64,000 nucleotides of DNA from Kaistia geumhonensis (GCF_030815145.1 NZ_JAUSWJ010000001.1:1984001-2048000), one strand, 5' to 3'; positions 25,377 through 35,949 are shown, counted from the stretch's first letter. The notes: a model not told the origin generated them from the letters alone. Translations and numbers: made by a program.

Positions 25377-27358
25377 CAGAACGCCTGCCCGAGGCTGAGA
25401 TAGACGCCGTAGCCGGCCTGGTCCTCGCCCTCGTTGGCGACCGGCACGGCGACGTCGAGGCGCACGGGTCCGATGGCGGTGTAGTAGCGCAGGCCGAGAC
25501 CGACGCCGACGCCGATATCGCTGAATTCCGGCGTGCTGCCGGCCGATGCCGCACCGGCATCGACGAAGGACACCAGGCCGATCGTGTCCGTGACCTTGAT
25601 GCGCGCCTCGGCCGAGGCGGCCACATAGGACAGGCCGCCGACGATGTCGCCCTGCTCGTTGCGCGGGCTCTGCGACTGGTAATTGAAGCCGCGCAGCGTT
25701 CCGCCGCCGCCGACATAAAAGCGCCGCTGCGGCGGCACGTCGAAGAGGCCGGCCCCGATGATCGACCCGGCGGCGATGCGGGCGGCGATGATGTAGCGGT
25801 CGTCCTGGTCGAGCGACTTGTAGCCCGACAACTGGCCCTTGACCATCACCGGGCCGGCGCCGGCTTCGCCGAGATAGAGGAAGGGCTCGGCGGTTCCGGT
25901 CGCACGGATGCCCTTCGTGGGATCGAGCGCATTGTCGGTCGTGTCATAGGTCACGGACAGCGGGACACCGGCGATGTTGTAGTCGTTGGTACCGTAACTG
26001 TCCTGAACGTTCGAGGCCTCGAGATCGATCCCGCCCTCGAACTGGAGCTGGTCGCTGACGGTGCGGCGGACGGTGGCCTGGAACGTCACCGCCTCGCGGA
26101 TATAGGCATCCGTCACCTCGCGCAGCACCGCTGCCTGCATGACGAGATCGTCGGCGGTCGTCAGGATGCCGGGCTTGGTAAAGGTGCCGGTGAAGCGGTA
26201 GCCGAACGGGTTCGCGTCCGGAACGGCGTCCGGCACATTGCCGTACCACGAGACCTGGCCGTCGAGGCGCAGCGTCTCGGCGCCGCCGAACAGGTTGCGG
26301 TGGCCCCAGTAGCCATTGATCGAGGCACCGTCGGTGGTCGAATATTTGGCTCCGAAACCGATATAGCGTGGCTTGCGCTCGGTCACCTCGATATCGATGG
26401 GCACGCGGCCCGACGCATCGGCCGTGTCGCCCTCGATGATGCGCACGCCGGAAATCGCGTCATATTTCAGGAGCGAACGGCGGGTGTCGGCGAGGCGCTT
26501 CTGCGAGAACATCTCGCCGGGGATGATATAGCGGGCGGCGCGCTTCTCGACGAAGCCCGGCTTCAGCCGCTCGGTTCCGGAGACCGTGACCGGACCGAAG
26601 GTGACGGGATTCCCGGTCGCGACATAGAAATCGACATCGACGACGCGCCGGGCATGATCGGCAACCACGTCCTTGTCGACGATCTTCGCGAAGGCATAGC
26701 CACGGTCGCGATAGAAGCTGGTGATGCGGCTCTCGGCGGCGAGAATCGCGCTCGACTGCGCCGTGCGGCCCTCGATGATGCCAAGGCTGCGGAGCGGCGG
26801 GACGTCGGCGATCGGCTTGCCGCTGCCGGCATCGAGCAGGCGGACCTCGCCGAAGGTGAAGATCGGGCCGGGGGTCACAGTGACGGTGACCGGCACCGGG
26901 CCGGCGGCGCGGGCCGCCTCGATCGCCGCGAGCGCGCCGTCGCTGTTCGCCGGCACGCCCGCGACGGTGATGGCGATCTGCCCGGCGTAATAGCCCTCGG
27001 AATACAGCGCGGCGGTGATGAGATCGAAGTCGGAGCGGGCCCGGCGCAGCAGCCCGGCGGCGCCCGAGGGCGGCGAGCGGCGCATCTGCTGGAGGTTGGA
27101 GGCCGAACGGATCGCGCCGCGCAGCGAGCGGCCGGCATCGATGACATCGACGGTCACGGTATAGGGAACGGCGTCGACCACCGGCTCGCGATCGACCTTC
27201 TGGCCGAACAGGCCGCGGATCCGGTCGACGAAGCTCGGCGAATCCTGGGCGACGGCGGCGCCGGACCCGACCGCGACCAGAAGGGCCGCGAGCATGACCG
27301 CCCGTCCGCCGCGCGGTCGACGCTGTCTGCCAGTCCCTCTCAGCGTCGAGTCCGTCAA
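25376..27358 (-). CDS. tamA: Outer-membrane assembly factor TamA (Omp85 family)
   Basis: A 660-residue outer-membrane protein with N-terminal signal, POTRA domains (~50-320) and a C-terminal 16-strand barrel. Family marks include PFTxG-like DTRRSLLKYDAISG, the barrel block PPQRRFYVGGGGTLRGFNYQ (the conserved GG..xRG loop) and the C-terminal phenylalanine (LSLGQAF). TTG at 27356-27358 gives a long basic n-region before the signal helix AVMLAALLVAVGSGAAVAQ; an ATG at 27295 is an alternative that shortens the signal. It forms an operon with tamB. Confidence 0.92.
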   Translation of the reverse strand: MTDSTLRGTGRQRRPRGGRAVMLAALLVAVGSGAAVAQDSPSFVDRIRGLFGQKVDREPVVDAVPYTVTVDVIDAGRSLRGAIRSASNLQQMRRSPPSGAAGLLRRARSDFDLITAALYSEGYYAGQIAITVAGVPANSDGALAAIEAARAAGPVPVTVTVTPGPIFTFGEVRLLDAGSGKPIADVPPLRSLGIIEGRTAQSSAILAAESRITSFYRDRGYAFAKIVDKDVVADHARRVVDVDFYVATGNPVTFGPVTVSGTERLKPGFVEKRAARYIIPGEMFSQKRLADTRRSLLKYDAISGVRIIEGDTADASGRVPIDIEVTERKPRYIGFGAKYSTTDGASINGYWGHRNLFGGAETLRLDGQVSWYGNVPDAVPDANPFGYRFTGTFTKPGILTTADDLVMQAAVLREVTDAYIREAVTFQATVRRTVSDQLQFEGGIDLEASNVQDSYGTNDYNIAGVPLSVTYDTTDNALDPTKGIRATGTAEPFLYLGEAGAGPVMVKGQLSGYKSLDQDDRYIIAARIAAGSIIGAGLFDVPPQRRFYVGGGGTLRGFNYQSQSPRNEQGDIVGGLSYVAASAEARIKVTDTIGLVSFVDAGAASAGSTPEFSDIGVGVGLGLRYYTAIGPVRLDVAVPVANEGEDQAGYGVYLSLGQAF

Positions 27359-27614
27359 GAGAACGCCTTACCTGTCCGCGCGCAATACAAAGCCGCCGGC
27401 CGGCATCGCTGCCTGACCGTTCTATGCGTGATCGCGGTTAATGTCGGGTATAGCAACAGCAACAGATCCTCGCCGATCGACTTTGCTTTTCCCCGCGATC
27501 TGCTCCGCCGGGCTGGCAAGTTATCGCGAAGCGGCGCCGGGCGCGACCTTCATCATCCTTTTGGTGGTGTCGGAAGGCTCCTGTGGCCGTCCGGCAACGG
27601 CGGCGAATGTCTCC

Positions 27615-28133
27615 TCAACGCGCCGGATGCCGCCGCGACAGGGTGAGCAGGACGAAGCCGATGACGGGGACGAGAATATCGGTCCAGAAGATGATGCCGG
27701 CGTTTCCGGGCGCGAAATTCCCGGCCGTGACCATCTGGTAGACATGGCCGCCGGCGGCCCCGAGCAGGAAGGCCGAGGTGCCGAGCACGGCGGCGAGGCG
27801 CATGTCGAAGCCGCGGAAGGCCGCCAGGAACCCGACGAGTGAAAAGCCGAGGCTCGCGGTTCCGACCTCGAACTGGAACGGGCTGTCGGCCCAGCCGATG
27901 AACGAGGCCGCGATCGCACCGAAGAAGCAGTGCATCACGAAATTGTAGAGAAAGGTCACGCCCACCGCGAAGAAGCAGTAGCAGGCGAGAAGCGTCTCGA
28001 CGACGAAGCCGGGCGGACGCGGCCGCCGCGCGCGGGCGATGACGACGAGCGCCACCACGAGGCCGAGCACCAGGAAGCTCAGCGTGAAATTGGACAGCAC
28101 GAAGGCGATCACCGCCCCGATGGCCGACGACAT
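27615..28133 (-). CDS. DUF6790-type integral membrane protein
   Basis: A 172-residue inner-membrane protein with about five hydrophobic helices. It has a conserved-looking polar core (FLYNFVMHCFFGAIAASFIG, GWADSPFQFEVGTASLGF), the pattern I associate with DUF6790 proteins. GGGAGG precedes the ATG. Function unknown; the His/Asp/Gln residues inside helices suggest ligand or metal contact. Upstream lies the CDP-diacylglycerol diphosphatase gene, 65 bases away on the same strand. Confidence 0.72.
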   Translation of the reverse strand: MSSAIGAVIAFVLSNFTLSFLVLGLVVALVVIARARRPRPPGFVVETLLACYCFFAVGVTFLYNFVMHCFFGAIAASFIGWADSPFQFEVGTASLGFSLVGFLAAFRGFDMRLAAVLGTSAFLLGAAGGHVYQMVTAGNFAPGNAGIIFWTDILVPVIGFVLLTLSRRHPAR

Positions 28134-28198
28134 GGGAACCCTCCCCGCTCCTCAGGCCGGACGAGGGTCCCCGAACCATCGTTCTCCGGTTTCGGGGA

Positions 28199-29008
28199 TC
28201 ATCCGGCGGCGCGCGCGATCCGGCAAGTGTGGTCGAGCAGTTTCTCGCCCATGGTGCGGCCGCCGTCTTCGGTGTCCGCGGCGATGAGCGCGAATGCGGG
28301 CCGCCCGTTTGCGCGCGAGATTGGCGCGACGACGAGCGTCATGTCCGCCATGTGCCGCGCGGCGCCCGGAATGCCGTTCGCCACCAGGCGGAACGGATTT
28401 TTCGCCACGAGGTCGCCTTCGCCGATGATGCGCGCAAGGTACCGGCCTCCGGCGAGCGGAACGGGAAAACGCGTCCACGTGGTGCCCAGCCGTCCGCGAT
28501 AGCGGTCGAGCGCCGCGATGACGCTCGGCTGGAGGCAGTCGACATGGATGTGCAGCCGGTCCTGGCTGCGGGTCGGGCGCGAATTCACGGCCATGCCGAT
28601 CGCGTTCGGGCCGGGGTCGCGCGGCAGCGCCGCAAGCACATAGCTCCTCGCCGCCCACGCCTCCGCGAGATAATCCGGCGCATCGGGCGCGACGAGGACA
28701 GGGCTTTCGATACCGGTTACCGGAACGGTCGGGACCAGCAGCACCTCGCTTTTCGCCAGCGGCGGGCGGATGACGGCGGTGTGGTCGCCCGTCGAGACCG
28801 ACAGGCACGGAAACGGCGTGTGCAGCGTCTTCATCGCCACCGCGCAGCTTCGGACGGCCGTCGCCAGCGCGCTCCGGTCATGCGCCTCGATCGGCTCGAT
28901 CGCGCCGAATACGGCGGCCGTGGCCGCCAGAGCCGCGATCAGCGCCAGCAGCGCCCGCCGGGCCCGGATCGGCTGGCGAGAGAGTGCGGCGGCAAGGGCG
29001 TGAGGCAT
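28199..29008 (-). CDS. cdh: CDP-diacylglycerol diphosphatase
   Basis: A 269-residue protein with an N-terminal membrane anchor (residues ~18-42) and a HIT-like catalytic region. The motif SRPTRSQDRLHIHVDCLQP matches the HxHxDC signature of Cdh, which hydrolyses CDP-diacylglycerol to CMP and phosphatidic acid at the membrane. The N-terminal segment MKTLHTPFPCLSVSTGD and the later DPGPNAIGMAVNSR also fit. The ribosome binding site is weak. The enzyme is known in gammaproteobacteria and some alphaproteobacteria; its physiological role is unclear. Confidence 0.85.
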   Translation of the reverse strand: MPHALAAALSRQPIRARRALLALIAALAATAAVFGAIEPIEAHDRSALATAVRSCAVAMKTLHTPFPCLSVSTGDHTAVIRPPLAKSEVLLVPTVPVTGIESPVLVAPDAPDYLAEAWAARSYVLAALPRDPGPNAIGMAVNSRPTRSQDRLHIHVDCLQPSVIAALDRYRGRLGTTWTRFPVPLAGGRYLARIIGEGDLVAKNPFRLVANGIPGAARHMADMTLVVAPISRANGRPAFALIAADTEDGGRTMGEKLLDHTCRIARAAG

Positions 29009-29204
29009 GGTTCATCGGCCTGTCAACTGCACGGCCGATGATCGAGCCGGCGGCAAAGCGTGCTCTGGCATGCCGATTGCTCCGAATTGTGGCGGAACCG
29101 GCGGCAGCGCAGACCGATCCTGCGCATTCCGTGCGGAATCGCAATCTCCTGCCGCGGGACTGACGCCGCGGCCCCTCCTCGTGACGCGCACGCAGCGGAC
29201 CCTC

Positions 29205-30605
29205 ATGATCGCCACCAACGACTTCGACCTGATCGTCATCGGCAGCGGCCCCTCCGGGCGCCGCGCCGCGGTACAGGCGGCCAAGATCGGCAAGACCGCG
29301 CTCGTCGTCGAGAAGGGGCGGCGCGTCGGCGGCGTATCGGTCCATACCGGGACGATCCCCTCGAAGACGCTGCGCGAGACGGTGCTCAACCTCTCGGGCT
29401 GGCGCGAGCGCGGCTTCTATGGCCGCTCCTACCGCGTGAAGCAGGACATCAGCGCCGCCGACCTCATGGCGCGGTTGCACAAGACGCTCGACCACGAGGT
29501 CGAGGTGCTCGAGCACCAGTTCAACCGCAACGGCGTCTGGACCGCGAACGGCGCCGGGCGCTTTGTCTCGGCGCATGAGGTGGAGGTCACGAGCGAGAAT
29601 GGCGAGGTCCGCGTCTACCGGGCCGGCCATGTGCTGATCGCCTGCGGCACGCGTCCGTTCCGCCCGGACTATGTTCCCTTCAACGGGGTCAATGTCTTCG
29701 ACAGCGACGAGATCATCGAACTGCCGAAGCTGCCGCGCAGCCTCGCGGTCGTCGGCGCGGGGGTCATCGGCGTCGAATATGCGACCATCTTCAGCGCGCT
29801 CGACGTCGCCGTGACGCTGATCGAGCCAAGGAGCAGCTTTCTCGATTTCATCGACAAGGAGCTGATCGAGGAGTTCATGCACGAGCTGCGCGACCGCAAT
29901 GTCGCCCTGCGGCTCGGCGCCGGCGTCCAGTCGATCAAGGTCAGCGACACCGGCAAGACGGTGACGCAGCTCTCCGATGGCCGTGTGGTCACCGCCGACA
30001 TGCTGCTCTTCGCCGCCGGACGCGTCGGCGCGACGGATACGCTCAACCTCGAAGCCGTCGGCATCCAGACGGATCACCGCGGCCGGATCGTCGTCGAGCC
30101 GGCTACGATGCAGACATCCGTGCCGCATATCTATGCAGCCGGCGATGTGATCGGCTTTCCGAGCCTCGCCTCGACCTCGATGGAACAGGGGCGCGTCGCG
30201 GCCTGCCACGCCTTCGGCCTGCAGCCGCCGCCGCCGCCCGAGTTCTTCCCCTACGGCATCTATTCCGTGCCGGAGATCTCGACGGTCGGCATGACGGAAG
30301 AGGAAGTCCGCAAGCGCGAGATCCCGTACGAATGCGGCATCGCGCGCTTCCGCGAGACCTCGCGCGGCCACATCATGGGCCTCAACTCCGGCATGATGAA
30401 GATGATCTTCTCGACCAAGAGCCGGCGGCTGCTCGGCGTGCATATCGTCGGCGAGGGTGCGACCGAGCTGATCCACATCGGCCAGGCGGTGCTCAACCTC
30501 AAAGGGACGATCGACTATTTCATCGAGAACACCTTCAACTACCCGACCCTCGCCGAGGCCTACAAGATCGCCGGCCTCGACGCCTGGAACCGCATGCAGC
30601 GGTGA
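29205..30605 (+). CDS. sthA: Si-specific NAD(P)+ transhydrogenase
   Basis: A 466-residue soluble flavoprotein that exchanges hydride between NADPH and NAD+. It has the pyridine nucleotide-disulfide oxidoreductase fold: FAD motif DLIVIGSGPSGRRAAVQAAK, NAD(P) motif SLAVVGAGVIGVEYATIF and the C-terminal dimerisation domain. The redox-active cysteines of the family are absent (GGVSVHTGTIPSKTL), which identifies SthA rather than lipoamide or mercury-type reductases. Start ATG 29205 gives the normal length. Its stop is 4 bases from the convergent brnA stop. Confidence 0.93.
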   Translation: MIATNDFDLIVIGSGPSGRRAAVQAAKIGKTALVVEKGRRVGGVSVHTGTIPSKTLRETVLNLSGWRERGFYGRSYRVKQDISAADLMARLHKTLDHEVEVLEHQFNRNGVWTANGAGRFVSAHEVEVTSENGEVRVYRAGHVLIACGTRPFRPDYVPFNGVNVFDSDEIIELPKLPRSLAVVGAGVIGVEYATIFSALDVAVTLIEPRSSFLDFIDKELIEEFMHELRDRNVALRLGAGVQSIKVSDTGKTVTQLSDGRVVTADMLLFAAGRVGATDTLNLEAVGIQTDHRGRIVVEPATMQTSVPHIYAAGDVIGFPSLASTSMEQGRVAACHAFGLQPPPPPEFFPYGIYSVPEISTVGMTEEEVRKREIPYECGIARFRETSRGHIMGLNSGMMKMIFSTKSRRLLGVHIVGEGATELIHIGQAVLNLKGTIDYFIENTFNYPTLAEAYKIAGLDAWNRMQR

Positions 30606-30608
30606 GGC

Positions 30609-30905
30609 TCAAAGACCCCCTGCCTTGCGCAAAGCCGCGTTGATCCGGCTTTGCCAGCCCGGGCCGGAGGCCTTGAAAGCGTCGATCACGTCCTGGTCGA
30701 GGCGAAGCGTGATCTGCTTCTTCGGGACCGCCGCCCGCGGGCGGCCGCGGGTCCGTTCGATGCTCTCCACCAGTTTGGGAAAGGCCTCGGCGAATGGCCG
30801 AGCCTTCGCGAAGTCGGCCTCCGTCCATTCCGGATTGTCGGAGACGTCGTCCCAGTCCTGCTTGCCGTAGCCGCGTCCCGGCTTGAATTCCTTTGGGTCC
30901 GTCAT
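30609..30905 (-). CDS. brnA: Antitoxin BrnA
   Basis: A 98-residue antitoxin. The C-terminal ribbon-helix-helix-like DNA-binding region reads KKQITLRLDQDVIDAFKASG followed by GWQSRINAALRKA, the BrnA signature. BrnA neutralises the BrnT RNase and represses the operon. Start ATG 30903-30905 overlaps the brnT stop (ATGA). The toxin-first order (brnT then brnA) is the normal arrangement of type II BrnTA modules. Confidence 0.9.
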   Translation of the reverse strand: MTDPKEFKPGRGYGKQDWDDVSDNPEWTEADFAKARPFAEAFPKLVESIERTRGRPRAAVPKKQITLRLDQDVIDAFKASGPGWQSRINAALRKAGGL

Positions 30906-31150
30906 CGCAGCAGTTCCCTCTCCTTCTGGCTGGCGGGACGCGCGCTGATGATCGATATCGCTTCGGCACCCAGTTCGGCAAAGACGACGACCAGCGCGCC
31001 GTCCGCCCGGCGCCCGATGGCCATCATTCCACCGAGCTTCGCAGGGACCACCATCGCATGCAGGAAGAACTCCGGCGCGATGTCGGCGAAGTCGATCCCG
31101 TGCTTGTCGATATTCGCCAGGCGCTTGCGCTCGTCCCACAGGATGACCAT
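30902..31150 (-). CDS. brnT: Toxin BrnT (ribonuclease)
   Basis: An 82-residue RelE-fold RNase toxin. The start ILWDERKRLANIDKHGIDF is the conserved BrnT N-terminus, followed by ALVVVFAELGAEAISIISAR and the terminal KERELLR. Family knowledge: BrnT halts growth by RNA cleavage and is induced by stress. The ATG is directly adjacent to the end of a 30-bp dyad, leaving no room for a ribosome binding site, so the message may be leaderless. Confidence 0.9.
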   Translation of the reverse strand: MVILWDERKRLANIDKHGIDFADIAPEFFLHAMVVPAKLGGMMAIGRRADGALVVVFAELGAEAISIISARPASQKERELLR

Positions 31151-31186
31151 GCCGATTTAATGTAGTTACAATAAATCGGCAGTCAA
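31151..31186 (-). promoter_or_regulatory. brnTA promoter with overlapping palindromic operator
   Basis: A 30-bp near-perfect dyad (31151-31180) has arms GCCGATTTA and TAAATCGGC and an inner TGTA-GT-TACA; only one symmetric pair is mismatched. Reading leftwards, TTGACT (31186-31181) serves as -35 and TACATT (31164-31159) as -10, 16 bases apart. The dyad covers the spacer and the -10, as expected for an autorepressed BrnA operator. Predicted transcription start falls at or within a base or two of the brnT ATG. Confidence 0.75.
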
Positions 31187-31190
31187 GCCC

Positions 31191-31580
31191 TCACCCCGCC
31201 TGACCGGCCGTGACGATCGGGGCCAGGGCGTCCAGTTCGGCGTCGTCGAACAGGCGCGAGCGGGTGAGAAAGCGCAGCTCGCGGCCATTCTCAAGCGAGA
31301 ACATGCCGCCGCGGCCCGGCACGACGTCGATGATGATCTGGGTGTGCTGCCAGTAGGCGAACTGGGAGGCCGACATGAAGAACGGCACGCCGTCGATCTC
31401 GCCGAGCCGAATATCGCTGTCGCCGACGATGTAGTCCCCTTTCGGGTAGCACATCGGCGAAGACCCGTCGCAGCAGCCGCCGGACTGGTGGAACAGGATG
31501 TCGCCGTAGTCCTGCCGCAGCGTGCGGAGGAGGGAGATGGCGGCAGGGGTCGCGGTGACGCGGGGAATGGTCGTGGCCAA
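31191..31580 (-). CDS. DUF779 family protein
   Basis: A 129-residue protein with the DUF779 pattern: LFHQSGGCCDGSSPMCYP near residue 30, a Cys-rich motif suited to metal binding, then FFMSASQFAYWQHTQIIIDV and the C-terminal FLTRSRLF. TTG at 31578-31580 is chosen because AGGAGGG lies about 4 bases upstream and the residues that follow (ATTIPRVTATPAA) match family length. It lies 154 bases downstream of the aldehyde dehydrogenase gene on the same strand, a pairing often seen in bacteria. Function is unknown. Confidence 0.85.
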   Translation of the reverse strand: MATTIPRVTATPAAISLLRTLRQDYGDILFHQSGGCCDGSSPMCYPKGDYIVGDSDIRLGEIDGVPFFMSASQFAYWQHTQIIIDVVPGRGGMFSLENGRELRFLTRSRLFDDAELDALAPIVTAGQAG

Positions 31581-31734
31581 TCGTCCCTCCTGTCCCAGAG
31601 TCCGTGGATGCGCGGCGGGTGGATATCCGGCCCGGCGATCCGCAAGGGGCTGGAATGCCCCGGTCCATGCGGGCGGACACAGGCGCCCGCCCGGATCGAA
31701 GGTCAGGCGGGGTGTACCCGCCTCCCTACTTCGA

Positions 31735-33255
<1,521 letters not shown>

Positions 33256-33289
33256 GGTTTCCTCCCATGCTGAACACGCCCATCCCGAT

Positions 33290-33305
33290 TGCAGCGGCCA
33301 TGCCA
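33290..33305 (-). promoter_or_regulatory. Sigma-54 (-24/-12) promoter of the aldehyde dehydrogenase operon
   Basis: On the minus strand the sequence is TGGCATGGCCGCTGCA. Compared with TGGCAC-N5-TTGCA, both invariant dinucleotides (GG at -24 and GC at -12) are present at correct spacing, with two mismatches elsewhere. The predicted start, about 12 bases downstream, leaves a short leader before the ATG at 33255. A sigma-54 activator is encoded divergently next door. Confidence 0.75.
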
Positions 33306-33499
33306 GCAGGCTCCTCGGGCAAGATTATTCGGTGCTGCACAGCGGTAAGTGATTGATGAACATCAAGACGGCGAAGGATATCGCGCCGTAGCAATCGGTC
33401 GCTGTGGACGAGAAGCGCAAATCGGTGCAACAGTCTCGGCAAGGACTGGGGCAGCACGCGACATGTGTTGCAGGATGCCACAGCCGGGAGGACACGATC

Positions 33500-35419
33500 A
33501 TGGCGACGGTCGCAACGGCGGATACTGTCCAGGCCGCGCGCAGGCGCTTTTTCGTCGAGGGCGCGTCACCGGAAGGACTGGTGGCGGCGCCCATCCTGCG
33601 CTCGTGGCAGCGCTGCTCCTCGCACGGTCTCGATGTCGGCGAACGGCCGAGGGTCGAGCCGATGAGCCTCACGGCGCTGCGCGAGGAACAGGAACGCTAC
33701 GAGATCCTGCGCCGGATCACGCGGCCCGAGATGACGGCGCTGCGTCAGGAGGCCCGCCTCACAGACAGCGTGGTGATCCTCACCGACGGCGACGGCCTCG
33801 TACTCGAGATGATGGGCGACACCGAATTCGCCGGCCGCGCCTCCCGCGTCGCGCTGCGGCCGGGGGTCGACTGGAGCGAGACGGCGATCGGCACCAACGC
33901 AATCGGCACGGCCCTGGTCGAGCGCCGGGCGATCGGGGTGCATGGCGCCGAGCACTTCTTTGAACCGCACCGCATCCTGACCTGCGCCGCCGCGCCGATC
34001 TTCAACCCGCGCGGCCAGCTCGCCGGCGTGCTCGACATGTCGGGGCATGCCTCGGTGCGGCATGTGCATGCGCTTGGGCTGGTGCGGCTCGCGGTCGAGC
34101 AGATCGAGCATCGGCTTTTCGAGCGCGGCTTCGAGACCTGCGCGATCCTGCGTTTCCACGAAGAGGCGGACCTCGTCGGGACGGCGCGCGAGGCGATTCT
34201 CGTCTTCGACGGCGACAGGCTGGTGGCCGGCAACAAGCGCGGACTGTCGCTGCTGAAGCTGGACTGGTCGGCGCTCGACAAGGCGCGGCTCGGCGAAATC
34301 CTCGAAGCGGTCGAGCCCTCCGCCGATCTTCGGCCGATTCGCGGCCCGGACGGGCAGATCCTGCATGGCCGGCTGACGCCGCCGACGCAGACCGGGCCGC
34401 GCGCCGTGCGGACCACGGCCCGCCTGCCGGCGGCCGACACGATCGAACCCGTCTTCGACACCGCCACGCTCGCCGCGCTCGACAGGGCCATCCGCCTCGT
34501 CGATGCCGATGTTCCGGTTCTGGTGCATGGGGAGACCGGCGCCGGCAAGGAGGTGTTCGCCCGCCGCGTCCACGCGGGGAGCGCCCGCCGCGCCGCGCCA
34601 TTCGTCGCCGTCAATTGCGCAGCCCTGCCCGAAAGCCTGATCGAATCCGAGCTGTTCGGCTATGAGGAGGGGGCTTTCACCGGCGCCCGCCGGCAGGGCC
34701 AGCCTGGCCTCGTGCGCCAGGCGGATCGTGGCATCCTCTTCCTCGACGAGATCGGCGACATGCCGCTCGCCGCGCAGGGGCGGCTCCTGCGCGTCCTGCA
34801 GGAGCGGCAGGTGCGCCCGCTCGGCGGCGGTGCCCCGGTTCCCGTCGATTTCGCGCTTCTCTGCGCGACGCACAGGCCGCTCGCGGCCCTCGTCGAAGGG
34901 GGCAGCTTCCGTCAGGACCTCTATTTCCGCATCGCGCAATATGTGGTCGAGCTGCCGGCGCTTCGCGACCTTGCCGACCGGCGCGGCGCCATCACGCGGC
35001 TCTGGTCGGGGCTCGGCGGCGACGCGATCGGCGTCGATCTCGGCGGCGAGACGCTCGACCTCCTCGCCGCCCATGACTGGCCGGGGAATTTCCGCCAGCT
35101 GGCGGGGCTGCTCCGGGCAATGATCGCGCTGGCCGAGCCGGGACGCCCGCTCCCTGTCTCCGCCCTTCCGGACGAGATCCGGTCGCGCTCCCTGCCGGCG
35201 GTACGATCGGCCTCGCCGCCCGCCGAAGAGCCGATGCGCGACGGCAGCCTCTCGGCGCTGACGCTCGAAGCGATGGCGCGGGCGGTCGAGGAAAGCGGCG
35301 GCAATGTCTCTCGCGCGGCCAAGAAGCTCGGCATCGACCGATCGACGCTCTATCGCAGGCTGATCTGGCGCGGCAGCGGTCCCGAGACCCGCCAACCGGC
35401 CAGAAGCCGCGCCTCCTGA
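33500..35419 (+). CDS. Sigma-54-dependent activator, AcoR-type (GAF-AAA+-Fis)
   Basis: A 639-residue enhancer-binding protein. Residues ~55-200 form a GAF-type sensor (SVVILTDGDGLVLEMMGDTE, TAIGTNAIGTALVE). A linker with a PAS-like part follows, then the AAA+ domain with Walker A GETGAGKE (~344), the sigma-54 contact loop GAFTGA (~392) and Walker B GILFLDEIGD (~411). A C-terminal Fis HTH closes the protein (NVSRAAKKLGIDRSTLYRRL). The ATG at 33500 follows GGAGG; a longer frame from 33404 lacks support. It probably drives the divergent aldehyde dehydrogenase/DUF779 operon. Confidence 0.9.
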   Translation: MATVATADTVQAARRRFFVEGASPEGLVAAPILRSWQRCSSHGLDVGERPRVEPMSLTALREEQERYEILRRITRPEMTALRQEARLTDSVVILTDGDGLVLEMMGDTEFAGRASRVALRPGVDWSETAIGTNAIGTALVERRAIGVHGAEHFFEPHRILTCAAAPIFNPRGQLAGVLDMSGHASVRHVHALGLVRLAVEQIEHRLFERGFETCAILRFHEEADLVGTAREAILVFDGDRLVAGNKRGLSLLKLDWSALDKARLGEILEAVEPSADLRPIRGPDGQILHGRLTPPTQTGPRAVRTTARLPAADTIEPVFDTATLAALDRAIRLVDADVPVLVHGETGAGKEVFARRVHAGSARRAAPFVAVNCAALPESLIESELFGYEEGAFTGARRQGQPGLVRQADRGILFLDEIGDMPLAAQGRLLRVLQERQVRPLGGGAPVPVDFALLCATHRPLAALVEGGSFRQDLYFRIAQYVVELPALRDLADRRGAITRLWSGLGGDAIGVDLGGETLDLLAAHDWPGNFRQLAGLLRAMIALAEPGRPLPVSALPDEIRSRSLPAVRSASPPAEEPMRDGSLSALTLEAMARAVEESGGNVSRAAKKLGIDRSTLYRRLIWRGSGPETRQPARSRAS

Positions 35420-35423
35420 TCGG

Positions 35424-35780
35424 TCAGCCGAACCGATTCGTGCCCGGATCCGAGCGCTTGATCATCCAGTAGAGCAGGATGAGGGCGCCGATCAGCGGGA
35501 TCAGGATGATGAAGTACCACCAGCCCGAGCGGTCGGTATCGTGCAGACGGCGCACGGTCACCGCGAGATTCGGCAGAAGCGTCGCCAGCGACCAGAGGCC
35601 GGAGATCGGGCCCGCGCCGTAATCCTCGGAACGCCAGCCGAGCGCGTAGTCGATGACGTAGGCGACGATCGCGACGATGATCGTGAACAGCACCCACCAC
35701 CAGAATTCCGGCCGGCTCGCGCGTCCGGAAAAGGTGACGTATTTCGAGAAGACGGTCCTGACCGCCGTGCTCATATCCAT
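35424..35780 (-). CDS. DUF805 family membrane protein
   Basis: A 118-residue inner-membrane protein with three to four helices. The family start pattern KYVTFSGRASRPEFWWWVLF and the middle block LAVTVRRLHDTDRSGWWYFI are the DUF805 hallmarks. The start at 35780 is chosen because GGGGAGG lies 6 bases upstream. Function unknown. It is convergent with the AcoR-type gene (4 bases between stops) and has no obvious partner. Confidence 0.88.
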   Translation of the reverse strand: MDMSTAVRTVFSKYVTFSGRASRPEFWWWVLFTIIVAIVAYVIDYALGWRSEDYGAGPISGLWSLATLLPNLAVTVRRLHDTDRSGWWYFIILIPLIGALILLYWMIKRSDPGTNRFG

Positions 35781-35927
35781 GGTTTGCCTCCCCATCGGGC
35801 CGCCCGGGGCGGCGGCCCATCCCACACAGCATGCACGGGAAAGGTGAAGAGATTCCCGGCAGCGGCGGCGCCTGACGCCTCTGCGGCAGACCGGCAACAG
35901 CACGCCGAATTCTCCACAGCGCCAAAG

Positions 35928-35949
35928 GGCGGAATCGCGCGATTCCGCC
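35928..35949. promoter_or_regulatory. Perfect 22-bp palindrome upstream of ftsK
   Basis: Two 11-base half-sites, GGCGGAATCGC and GCGATTCCGCC, are exact reverse complements without a spacer. The element lies 114 bases before the ftsK start and is followed on the + strand by ATTTTAAC. No rightward gene ends nearby, so an operator is more natural than a terminator, but a weak terminator cannot be excluded. Confidence 0.55.

Noticed and set aside
30609-31150. brnTA as a degraded or pseudogene pair
   Set aside because: Both genes are full length with intact motifs, coupled overlap and a clear promoter-operator.
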